NCBI GenBank assembly: GCA_019359435.1
Contig: JAHHHI010000062.1
Span: forward strand, 121,984 to 185,983
Length of the DNA stretch: 64,000 bases
Direction of reading: 5' to 3'
From: Kaiparowitsia implicata GSE-PSE-MK54-09C
GTDB lineage: Bacteria > Cyanobacteriota > Cyanobacteriia > Elainellales > Elainellaceae
The notes beneath the pieces were generated by a model that had not been told where the DNA came from, did no database searches, and worked only from the letters and a program-made list of their open reading frames with translations. The translations under genes and the position numbers were made by a program. Below are positions 17,721 to 25,787 of the stretch, in pieces (the first letter of the stretch is position 1; every line of letters begins with the position of its first letter).

Positions 17721-19688
17721 CTAGTTTTTGATTGGTTGGATCAAGCCGTCTGCTTGATGATTGGGGAGCGTGAGGGTGAAGCAGGTGTGCCCGCTACCGC
17801 TGGTGACGCTAATTGCCCCATACAGGTGGTGTGTCAGGCTCTTGACTAACGCTAGTCCTAGCCCGGTGCCTCCTTGCTGCCAGCGATCGCCATTCGAGAC
17901 GCGATAGAAGCGATCGAAAATGCGCGGCAGTTCGTGAGCTGGGATTTCTGTACCAAAGTTGACCACCTGAATTTGGATGGCTTGGGGCGATGCGCTGACC
18001 TGGATATCGATTGTTTGCCCCGGTGGTGTATACTTGCAGGCGTTGTGCAATAGCTCAGTCAGGATGCGGTTGATGGCAATGGGATCGGACTGAATGATAG
18101 GCGAGCTCGGGGGTAGGGTGTGCTGAAGCTGTTGCTGCCGGGCTCGCGCTCGTTCTTGAAAAGACTCAACCAGCACTGGGATCAAGAAGTTGAAATCTAC
18201 AGGCTCGGTTGTGCTGGGATGGGCACCAGCGTTAAGCCGCTGGAGATCTAACAGGTCATTGATTAAGTGAATTTCGCGATCGCACTCTTGATCTAAGATG
18301 CGTAGATACTGTGCCGCTGGATCTTGGAGGGTCTCCTCGTCTGTGTCTATATCATCCTCGAGACAGTGGATGCGGTTAAGCACCACGGCTAGCACCTGAA
18401 TCGCCATTTTCATGTTTGTGATGGGCGATCGCAACTCATGAGACACGGTAGTCAAGAAATCATCTTTTTGCTGATGCAGAGATTCTAAGGAATCGACCTG
18501 GCACTGGGCAGCTTGATAGAGGCGAGACTGACGCAGGGCAATCGCACATTGCCCTGCCACCTGTGCCACCAGATCTAGCTCAACCTCATCAAAAATCTGG
18601 CCACAGCTTCGATAAAGCCACAGGTCACCCAGCACACCCTGACTATCCACAATTGGGCAGGCGAGAATGGTGTAGCGTGAAATTGAGGGGCGAATGCGAG
18701 GCGACTCGGTACAGCAAAACTGCAGCGAGTGAGCGCGCAACAGGGCAGGATATAGCTCAGGAAAATCTGCCATCTCCACGACTTTGCCCTGAGCTAAGGG
18801 CAGTGACTGGGCGCATTCGTAGGTAATGGTGGAGTAGGACAGCGTTTCGTCATAAATACCCGCATCGCAACTGGCTAACTGCATCAGCGCAACCATCTCC
18901 TGCACCGCTGTCTGCATGATTTGATGCTCATCGAGGCTGTCGCGCACCTTTTCGAGCAGCCGCTTCAGTGCCGACTCAAACTGAAGCAAATACTCTAACT
19001 CGGTCGTGCGTTCTGCAACCCGGCTCTCCATTTCTTTTTGGGAATGGTGCAACATCTGCTGTTGCTGGATCAGCCGTTGCTGGAGCAATCGTCGCGACTG
19101 AACCTGCGCTAGAGGAGCGACCGCCAACGTCAACTGCTGCACCTCTAGCGCGGCCCATGGCACCGGGTTAAGGCAGCTATCGATCTGTATTACCCCGATC
19201 CATTGAGAGTCTGCCATGAGCGGCAAGAGCAGATAGGCTGTCGCATTTCGTGGCAGAACGAGACCTTGACTAAACGGCTGACTATCGTCGACACTTGCAC
19301 TCACGACCTGCCCCTCAAACACCGCAGCCGGAAAAACCGGCAACTGTAAGGGTTGCTTGATGCTATGAATAGCGAGATCGTAAGCGATCGAGTTCACGCC
19401 TGCTCGGTGCCATTCCTGCTTGATCTCCAACGTCCGATGATTTTGCGGTTCCCCAGGCACTACCTCCCACACGCTGACGCGGCAGGCATTGAGGGCCTCT
19501 CCAACGATGCTCAGCGCACCTGTATAGAGGGATTCACCAGGTGCAAGCCTTTGCACATAGCGTTGCAGGGCTATCAGTAGTTGCAGTGGGCGATCGCTCT
19601 GCTGATCTGTCTGCAGCTTAGGCAAGACTTGAGAATAGCGATGCTTTTGTTCAAAACAGCACTCGCGATATTCAAGGGAGTGATCCAT
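17721..19688 (-). CDS. GAF-domain sensor histidine kinase
   Basis: The 655-residue protein has no membrane helix, so it should be cytosolic. The order is GAF-like domain (about 40-190), coiled coil (about 190-240, RLIQQQQMLHHSQKEMESRV), second GAF domain (about 240-395), HisKA with phospho-acceptor His417 (TVSHELRSPITN), and HATPase_c (about 530-650) with LLHNACKYTPPG (N box) and GGTGLGLALVKSL (G boxes). The GAF domains show no obvious bilin-binding CH motif. It lies 302 bp upstream of rpaA on the same strand; whether it phosphorylates RpaA cannot be told from sequence. The input signal is unknown. Confidence 0.9.
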   Translation of the reverse strand: MDHSLEYRECCFEQKHRYSQVLPKLQTDQQSDRPLQLLIALQRYVQRLAPGESLYTGALSIVGEALNACRVSVWEVVPGEPQNHRTLEIKQEWHRAGVNSIAYDLAIHSIKQPLQLPVFPAAVFEGQVVSASVDDSQPFSQGLVLPRNATAYLLLPLMADSQWIGVIQIDSCLNPVPWAALEVQQLTLAVAPLAQVQSRRLLQQRLIQQQQMLHHSQKEMESRVAERTTELEYLLQFESALKRLLEKVRDSLDEHQIMQTAVQEMVALMQLASCDAGIYDETLSYSTITYECAQSLPLAQGKVVEMADFPELYPALLRAHSLQFCCTESPRIRPSISRYTILACPIVDSQGVLGDLWLYRSCGQIFDEVELDLVAQVAGQCAIALRQSRLYQAAQCQVDSLESLHQQKDDFLTTVSHELRSPITNMKMAIQVLAVVLNRIHCLEDDIDTDEETLQDPAAQYLRILDQECDREIHLINDLLDLQRLNAGAHPSTTEPVDFNFLIPVLVESFQERARARQQQLQHTLPPSSPIIQSDPIAINRILTELLHNACKYTPPGQTIDIQVSASPQAIQIQVVNFGTEIPAHELPRIFDRFYRVSNGDRWQQGGTGLGLALVKSLTHHLYGAISVTSGSGHTCFTLTLPNHQADGLIQPIKN

Positions 19689-19916
19689 AAATCGTGGGAC
19701 TAATCGACAGCACTACATATCACAGACCAAAGTATCGGATGCACCAGAGTCGAATCGCGCTACCTTTCGGCAGCGCTCCGCTTTCACTGAGTGAGTGGCT
19801 TGGCAATCTGACTGCGGTGGGCCGATGAATCCCTAAACGCCTAAACCAAAATCATCGACCCAGAAAGATAACAGCGACAATCGTGGTAGGTCAGGAGGAT
19901 CATACCTTGTTTTCAT

Positions 19917-20057
19917 TCAAGCCGCCTCAATCGCCTCAGCGGTGAGCTGAGCTGAGGGCTTAAATGCTCTAATCTTGAACGTGATTAACGACCCATCCTT
20001 ATTAACCTTCCCACCCTGGACTAATCGGTCACCTGAAATGCTCAGAGTTCTGGGAAT
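19917..20057 (-). pseudogene. Possible remnant of a protein-coding gene
   Basis: On the minus strand a 46-codon frame ends at TGA (19917-19919) and lacks a start codon. Its translation looks protein-like (TLSISGDRLVQGGKVNKDG, then ITFKIRAFKPSAQLTAEAIE). Upstream an in-frame stop interrupts it, while another frame (ARRLTPVRSVPAVSRR) continues, which could reflect a frameshift. I do not recognise the family. A frame this short can be chance, so the call is tentative. Confidence 0.3.
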
Positions 20058-20160
20058 CTAACCCACCATTACTGCGTCTGCTCACCGCTGGCACGCTACG
20101 CACAGGGGTCAAACGTCTTGCAGTAGCGCTTTTGGGGTGAATCAGCACAAAAGCACAACA

Positions 20161-20194
20161 ACTAAAAGGCTACCCAAAAATTAAATGGGTAGCC
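20161..20194 (-). terminator. Rho-independent terminator of the DnaJ-pentapeptide gene
   Basis: GGCTACCC (20168-20175) pairs exactly with GGGTAGCC (20187-20194). Read on the minus strand the 8-bp stem and 11-base loop are followed by TTTTAGTTGTT. It sits about 130 bp after the stop at 20327. Confidence 0.65.
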
Positions 20195-20326
20195 CTCGAT
20201 GGGGCATAATCTTGTGAAGCGCTAACTGTGCCCTTGCGCCGTAAGACCATAACCGAAACATGGCAATCATCACGTGACTTTAATGATTACTGTTTGAGCC
20301 ACTCTGCCAGATCCTACAACTCAGAT

Positions 20327-21292
20327 TCAATCATGCAGGCGGCCATCCGGCATCGTTACTCCGGTCAAAACTGCTCCAGTTAGCTTCACCATCAACTTGT
20401 CCTGAACACCCACGCGTGCTCCTTTGAGGTTGGCTCCGGTCAGGTCTGCACCGCTGAGGTCAGCCCCAATCAAGTTGGCTTCACGCAGGTCGGCATTTTT
20501 TAAGTTGGCCTGTAGCAGGTTGGCCCGGAACAGGTTTGCGCGGTGTAAGTTGGCCCCGCTCAGATTCACTTTGTGTAAAAAGGCATCGCTTAAATTCGCG
20601 TTGCTGAGATTAGCATTACTGAGGTTACGGCCTGCCAAGTCCTTCTCTTTAAGGTTTTGCCCGCTGAGATCGGTTCCACTCAGATCGGGAGGTTGCTGCT
20701 TAGCATGATTCTGACTGCCTTGCTGACTCGCCGATCGCCCGTTTTGAGAGGGGTTGGATTGAGATGATGAGGCGGGCGGCGGCTGATAGCTTTGATAGGC
20801 TTGATGCCCAGGGGGGGTATAGCTAGAACCGCTGTAGTTAGATCCGCTAGAGCCAGGATTGTGCTGTCGAGCTTGGCTATAGCCCTGGTAATAATAGTGG
20901 GGACGCGGCGGCGGCTGGTAATAGGAGCGCGAGGATGTGCGCGCGGAACTCGATGAAGATGAGGCTGAAGATTTTGGCGGGGTTGAGTTGGCCGACGAAC
21001 TGCTGGACTGAGACGTGCTGGACTGATAAGGATTTCGCGGAGTAGATGCACTAGATTTGGTGCTGGCTGTTGTCGAGCGAGACCCATTGCGATGGGATGT
21101 CCGCAGGCGATCGCGCGCTTGGTTTAGCTCTTTTAGCTTCTCTTGAGCTTTTTCCTGAAGGCGAGGCTTGTCCTGCGGAATTCGATCTGGATGCCAGACG
21201 AACACCAGATCCTTATAGGCCTGATTCACCTCTTCTAATGAAGCGCCTGGCTCTAATCCCAATACGCGATAGCTTTGCTCGATATCGTCCAT
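20327..21292 (-). CDS. DnaJ-domain/pentapeptide-repeat fusion protein
   Basis: The 321-residue protein joins an N-terminal J-domain (about 1-68, HPD motif in FVWHPDRIPQ) to a long Ser/Pro/Tyr/Gln-rich linker (about 70-200) and a C-terminal block of about 20 pentapeptide repeats, A(D/N)LxX (about 205-310; for example ANLSNANLSDAFLHKVNLSG). Pentapeptide repeats fold into a rigid right-handed beta helix used for protein binding. The J-domain should recruit DnaK. The linker composition suggests a disordered tether. No function is established that I know of. It is monocistronic, with a terminator downstream and a spacer upstream. Confidence 0.9.
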   Translation of the reverse strand: MDDIEQSYRVLGLEPGASLEEVNQAYKDLVFVWHPDRIPQDKPRLQEKAQEKLKELNQARDRLRTSHRNGSRSTTASTKSSASTPRNPYQSSTSQSSSSSANSTPPKSSASSSSSSARTSSRSYYQPPPRPHYYYQGYSQARQHNPGSSGSNYSGSSYTPPGHQAYQSYQPPPASSSQSNPSQNGRSASQQGSQNHAKQQPPDLSGTDLSGQNLKEKDLAGRNLSNANLSNANLSDAFLHKVNLSGANLHRANLFRANLLQANLKNADLREANLIGADLSGADLTGANLKGARVGVQDKLMVKLTGAVLTGVTMPDGRLHD

Positions 21293-21585
21293 CTAGCTCA
21301 CGATAGCATTTTCGATGCGGTTGGAATTCAGGGATCGGCAGCGATATGCCATCGCTCGTCTGGTGAGACCCGGCACCTCACGGTGGCGGCTGCCGCGATG
21401 GGGTGGACAACGGGGGGTGAGTGCACTGCGGACAGCAAACTCTGAAGGCAATGGGGAGCGATCGCCCCCTTAAAGCTCCGCATTACCAAGGACAGCACCA
21501 AGCTAGGTACCTTGCCGGGGCGTTGAACCACCGTCCAAGAACGCGATTTGCCGCTGCCCCAACCCCGTACCTAGCCTAATGGGAT

Positions 21586-22179
21586 TCACTTAGCTCCGCG
21601 CTTGGCTTTGGCCATCTTCTTAGCGGCCTTATCTGCGTCAGATTTGCCAGCCGATCCGTTTGTTTCTAACAATACTGGTGCCGTTTGCAGGTGGGCTTCT
21701 AAAAACCACAGCCGCTTGTCAATCGCGCGAGACACCTCGGTAAATAGGTCTGCGGTATCGGCATCGCCTAGATCATCGGTTTCGTCGATATCGTCACGCA
21801 CCAGCTTGCCATAGGCTGCATAGCGCTCTGCCAAAGCAACGATATGGTCTTTGCCCTCGATGGCCTCTAGAGGATACTCCTCCAAAATGGAGTTGGCGAC
21901 AGCCAGACGGGCGGTGCCGAGGGCCGTGCCGCCTAGCGCTGTGACCCGTTCAGCAATCATATCGACGAATTCTTCTAGCTCTGACGCCATGTCGTCAAAC
22001 AGCTCATGGAGCTGATAAAAATCCATGCCTTTGACATTCCAGTGCGCCTGCTTCACCTGGGTTTTTAGATCAAGCGTTGACGCAAGTGCATGATTGAGAA
22101 TGCTAACCACTTGGGTTCGTAGGTCAATCGAGAGGTCGATTTGTGTGGAATAAAAGGGTTGGTTGCCGTTGCTGCCCAT
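21586..22179 (-). CDS. dps: Dps-family ferritin-like protein
   Basis: The 197-residue protein shows the Dps four-helix pattern: VKQAHWNVKGMDFYQLHELFDDMASELEEFVDMIAERV contains, in short blocks, the His, Asp and Glu ligands of the inter-subunit ferroxidase site (AHWNVKG, HELFDDM). Dps dodecamers oxidise Fe(II) with peroxide and store iron, protecting DNA. The core ends near residue 170. A Lys/Ala-rich tail follows (KAAKKMAKAKRGAK), as in Dps proteins that bind DNA through a basic extension. An AGGA site precedes the ATG at 22179. Confidence 0.9.
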   Translation of the reverse strand: MGSNGNQPFYSTQIDLSIDLRTQVVSILNHALASTLDLKTQVKQAHWNVKGMDFYQLHELFDDMASELEEFVDMIAERVTALGGTALGTARLAVANSILEEYPLEAIEGKDHIVALAERYAAYGKLVRDDIDETDDLGDADTADLFTEVSRAIDKRLWFLEAHLQTAPVLLETNGSAGKSDADKAAKKMAKAKRGAK

Positions 22180-22736
22180 GTCGCTTCATCCTGCCAAGGT
22201 ATTCAAAAAATGGAGCTGTCGTCGAAACAGTGAACTTGATTGCGGTTAAAGGGGCTAGCTGGCAATGGTTAGTCAGCAGCAATGTCCGTCGTCCTAGTGC
22301 CTGATTCACCAGAGCAGCCCTGCCCCTTCATGCAGTTATGATTTCGCTTTAGATATTAAAGATATCCTAAACCTACAATGCGATCGCTCTGATCGCAAAT
22401 ATCCCCTTATATGCTACCTGGTCTGCCTAAGCTCTGCTTCAGTGGGTGGCATCCCAAAACCCCTGCACCTCGCCCTGACATTTTTGTGTCATCTCTCAAT
22501 ACCTACCGCTATCCATTGCCCACTTGAACTTTACAGGACGGTCTACCTCTTCGGTCTCGGCCTACAGATTTGGCCCCGGTTGAGCGAAGATGGAGAGTGA
22601 GGGCAAATGCACTCCACACCCCACGACCTGTCTCCATGAACGGCTGAGTTTCATGAACGGCTGAGTTTCATGAAGGGCCGAGGGACAGACATGGGGCAAA
22701 CCAGGGTTTTTAGCGTTAGGGATTGAAGAGCGAGAC
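22180..22736. other. Divergent intergenic region, 557 bp
   Basis: Holds the promoters of dps (minus) and the CruA-like gene (plus). A 17-bp tandem repeat lies at 22636-22682. No ORF supported. Confidence 0.5.
22636..22682 (+). repeat. 17-bp tandem repeat, about 2.7 copies
   Basis: The unit ATGAACGGCTGAGTTTC occurs at 22636-22652 and 22653-22669, followed by a diverged partial third copy to about 22682. It lies 55-100 bp upstream of the CruA-like gene start, so it could influence its leader. Confidence 0.7.
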
Positions 22737-24878
22737 ATGAACGAAATTCTCTATGTAGAGATCCCCACTCCTGATATAGCTGCCGTGCGTCACTGGCTGC
22801 ACCAGGTCTACACGCCGAGTTGGGGAGAAAAGATCTCTACACCGGATGGGTTTCGACTGCGGGCTCCGCAGCCCGCTGACACGGCCCCGTCGGCTGAGAA
22901 GGGGCTGCCGACCGAACTGTCGGGGTTTGTGTGGTCAGCCATGCGCACGACGTACCTCAAGGTGTTTCGCTGGGGCGATCGCCCGTTTCCTCAAGAGTCC
23001 TATCTGTTGCAGCAGTTAGTGGCCGCCCTCCGCGAGGCGTTTCCCCATTACTATCCCCAACTGCCGACCCTTGACTTAGCGCAGCAGTCCATCTTTGACG
23101 CGCTGGCTCCCCACTATCCTCTAACAGCCCACTACTTCCGCCGCATCCCCAACGGAGAAGCCGATCTCACTCGTGTCTACTGGTGGGAACAACGCTGGCG
23201 CAACGGTGCCCAACAGCGGCGATCGCCCCAACCCGTTGTCTTCCCTGTGCCTGAGGCCGAACATAATAGCCCACCCAGCTATGACCTGTTGTATATCGGC
23301 GGGGCGCTCGGTGTGATTCACGCGGCAGTCATGGCACGGCTGGGGTATCGGGTGCTGCTCGTAGAGCGGCTGCCTTTTGGCCGCATGAATCGAGAGTGGA
23401 ATATCTCTCGCATGGAGTTTCAAAGCTTGATTGACTTAGGGCTATTTACCCCAGAGGAATTCGAGACGCTCATTGCCGCAGAGTATGAAGACGGCCTCCA
23501 CAAGTTTTTTGATGGCAACAATCCCCCCCAGTGCCGATCGCCCGTGCTGCACACCCCCACCGTGCTCAATGTGGCCATTGATGCAGAAAAGCTGCTGCGC
23601 CTTTGCGGAGACAAGCTGCGAGCAGCAGGCGGCACTATTTGGGACGAGACAGAGTTTGAGCGGGTGGAGGTATCGCCATCGGGCGTTACCTTGCAGGCTG
23701 TGCATTTGCCATCTCAAGCCCCGCGCACGGTTACGGCACGCCTGCTGGTGGATGCGATGGGTACGGCCTCGCCCATTGCAGGGCAGCTGAATGGGGGGCA
23801 TGCGTTCGACAGCGTTTGTCCGACGGTGGGCGCTGTGATTGCGGATGGGTTTGAGCCGGGTGTATGGGACTCGCGCTTTGGCGATGTGCTGTTTACCCAC
23901 GGCGATATTTCGCGGGGACGACAGCTGATTTGGGAGCTGTTTCCGGCTCAAGGCAAGGAACTCACCTTTTACCTCTTCCACTATCACCAGGTGAACGCCG
24001 AAAACCCTGGCTCGTTGCTGGAAATGTATGAAGACTTCTTTACGGTGCTGCCGGAGTACCGCCGTTGCAATTTAGACCAGCTGACCTGGAAAAAAGCCAC
24101 CTTCGGCTACATTCCCGGCTACTTCAGCGTGCGCGGGAGCGATCGCACCATTGCAGTTGATCGAATCCTAGCCATTGGGGATGCGGCTTCGCTGCAATCG
24201 CCCTTGGTTTTTACGGGCTTTGGGGCGCTGGTGCGAAACCTGTCGCGCCTCACTGATCTGCTGGATACCGCGCTGCGCCACGATCTGCTGCGGGCATCCC
24301 ACCTGAACCAGATTCGCGCCTTTCAGAGCAATATTGCCGTCACCTGGTTGTTTTCGAAAGGAATGATGGTGCCCACAGGTAAGCATGTGGCCCCACAACG
24401 GGTCAACGCCATGCTCAATACCTTCTTCGGCATTTTGGGAACCGAATCTACCGATATTGCCGATCGCTTCATCAAAGACCGTACCGGCTGGGTGCCGTTC
24501 AACCGCATGGCGGTGAAGGCCGCCCTGCAAAATCCCAAATTACTACTGTGGATCTGGGAGCTTGCAGGAAGTAAAGATATTCTGCGCTGGTTGGGCACAT
24601 ACCTGAGCTTTAGCCTGACGGCGCTGATGAGTTGGGCGCTGCAATGGCTGCCGGGGGTCGTGCGATCGCTCCAAACCACGCTAGAGCCACGATTCCCCGC
24701 GCTATGGCTGGGGCTACTGGCGCGCAGTTACGCGATCACCTACACCATGGGCAAGCCACAGCCAATTCACGCGTCCTTGGCGCGACGGCTGCAGGGCGGG
24801 CAATCCCCTGTGCGATCGCCCGCCCGCTCTACTCCGCAAGCGCCTAGTGCCCAATCAAACATTGGTAACAAGATTTAG
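22737..24878 (+). CDS. cruA: CruA-like lycopene cyclase family FAD-dependent protein
   Basis: The 713-residue protein begins with an N-terminal region of about 180 residues, then a Rossmann-type FAD-binding segment at about 182-212 (YDLLYIGGALGVIHAAVMAR, then GYRVLLVER). Next come NREWNISRMEFQSL, a central VDAMGTASPIAGQL, and IGDAASLQSPLVFTGFGAL, which is the second FAD motif of this flavoprotein class. The tail (TGWVPFNRMAVKAALQNPK, then hydrophobic helices) is typical of CruA/CruP. CruA was described as a lycopene cyclase; later work argued that the cyanobacterial protein binds chlorophyll. I favour CruA over CruP on length and the long N-terminus. The start is the ATG at 22737. Confidence 0.72.
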   Translation: MNEILYVEIPTPDIAAVRHWLHQVYTPSWGEKISTPDGFRLRAPQPADTAPSAEKGLPTELSGFVWSAMRTTYLKVFRWGDRPFPQESYLLQQLVAALREAFPHYYPQLPTLDLAQQSIFDALAPHYPLTAHYFRRIPNGEADLTRVYWWEQRWRNGAQQRRSPQPVVFPVPEAEHNSPPSYDLLYIGGALGVIHAAVMARLGYRVLLVERLPFGRMNREWNISRMEFQSLIDLGLFTPEEFETLIAAEYEDGLHKFFDGNNPPQCRSPVLHTPTVLNVAIDAEKLLRLCGDKLRAAGGTIWDETEFERVEVSPSGVTLQAVHLPSQAPRTVTARLLVDAMGTASPIAGQLNGGHAFDSVCPTVGAVIADGFEPGVWDSRFGDVLFTHGDISRGRQLIWELFPAQGKELTFYLFHYHQVNAENPGSLLEMYEDFFTVLPEYRRCNLDQLTWKKATFGYIPGYFSVRGSDRTIAVDRILAIGDAASLQSPLVFTGFGALVRNLSRLTDLLDTALRHDLLRASHLNQIRAFQSNIAVTWLFSKGMMVPTGKHVAPQRVNAMLNTFFGILGTESTDIADRFIKDRTGWVPFNRMAVKAALQNPKLLLWIWELAGSKDILRWLGTYLSFSLTALMSWALQWLPGVVRSLQTTLEPRFPALWLGLLARSYAITYTMGKPQPIHASLARRLQGGQSPVRSPARSTPQAPSAQSNIGNKI

Positions 24879-25227
24879 TCCGTATATGTATGGCGATTCC
24901 CCTACAAACCCGGAAGAGTTACGGTAAATTTTGTATTTTTCCGATGAAGAGTATGAAATTTGCTGGTGTAAGCACTAGAGGCTGACTATGCTTGTAAACA
25001 ACGAAGCTTCTGCTAGCGGGCCAAGTTGGTTCTGAGTATGGCGGAATGCTGATGTTAATCTCCTTGATTCTGAATAGTGTTGGTTCGGGTGCTTCTGTTT
25101 GGGAGCACCCTTTTTCCTTTGGCCTCTGGAGTTTGGGCACCGGCAGTTTGAGCGAAGAGGAGTCTTTGGGGTTCACCGCGCGACGCCCAGGGCACCCCAG
25201 GGGTTTGAGCGTATTCCGAACTCCGGT
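24879..25227. other. Intergenic, 349 bp
   Basis: Lies between the convergent CruA-like and EVE genes. A terminator hairpin sits at 25087-25117. No gene recognised; a small RNA ending at that hairpin is possible. Confidence 0.45.
25087..25117 (+). terminator. Rho-independent terminator
   Basis: GGGTGCT (25087-25093) pairs with AGCACCC (25104-25110), followed at once by TTTTTCCTTT. It is about 210 bp after the CruA-like stop codon, so either that transcript has a long 3' end or a small RNA ends here. Confidence 0.75.
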
Positions 25228-25689
25228 TTAATTGGGATGTTTCGCAAGCTTAAGAATCGCTTGGGCGATCGCCTCCTCGATCGGCATCACCGAGAGCCGA
25301 TTTCCCCGCCGCACCAGCAGCAATTCCTCAGGGCTAAACGCGTCCCGTAGCTGATCCAGCGTCACCATGGTGGCCCACTGCTCTACAAACACCACCGTCA
25401 CAGTATGCCAGCGAGGATCGTCCGGGCTGGATTTGGAATCATAATATTTGCTGTCTTGGTCAAATTGCGTCGGATCTACCACCTGCGATTCGGCCACCTC
25501 CATCACCCCCACAATGCCGAGAGGGGATGTATTGGAGTGATAGAAGAAGACGCGATCGCCCGGTTTCATCTCCTTCAAAAAATTTCGCGCCTGATAATTG
25601 CGGACGCCATCCCACAGCGTCGTGCCGTCTTGCGCTAAGTCTTTAATGCCGTATACATCCGGCTCTGATTTCATCAGCCAATAGGTCAT
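25228..25689 (-). CDS. EVE domain protein
   Basis: The 153-residue protein is a single EVE domain: it starts MTYWLMKSEPDVYGIKDL, has WDGVRNYQARNFLKEMK and GDRVFFYHSN, then GVMEVAE and a C-terminal LLVRRGNRLSVMPI. EVE folds belong to the PUA-like superfamily and are thought to read modified bases in RNA or DNA; the eukaryotic relative is thymocyte nuclear protein 1. The physiological ligand in cyanobacteria is unknown. It is 98 bp downstream of the second CNNM gene on the same strand. Confidence 0.92.
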   Translation of the reverse strand: MTYWLMKSEPDVYGIKDLAQDGTTLWDGVRNYQARNFLKEMKPGDRVFFYHSNTSPLGIVGVMEVAESQVVDPTQFDQDSKYYDSKSSPDDPRWHTVTVVFVEQWATMVTLDQLRDAFSPEELLLVRRGNRLSVMPIEEAIAQAILKLAKHPN

Positions 25690-25787
25690 AGACTCATCCT
25701 TCTATCGAATTCAAATCCCCCCGAACTGGTTTCAAATATTGCCCGTTTCATCTGGTTATAGAAGGTGCTAGCACGAGGGCCATCACC

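Larger units (their letters stand above)
19689..20326. other. Intergenic, 638 bp, with a coding remnant and a terminator
   Basis: Lies between two minus-strand genes. It holds a possible degraded coding segment (19917-20057) and the terminator at 20161-20194. The remainder shows no recognisable gene. Confidence 0.5.

Noticed and set aside
20680..21087. 135-codon second minus-strand frame over the DnaJ-pentapeptide gene
   Set aside because: Out-of-frame reading of the low-complexity linker of the true gene; Arg/Pro/His-rich.
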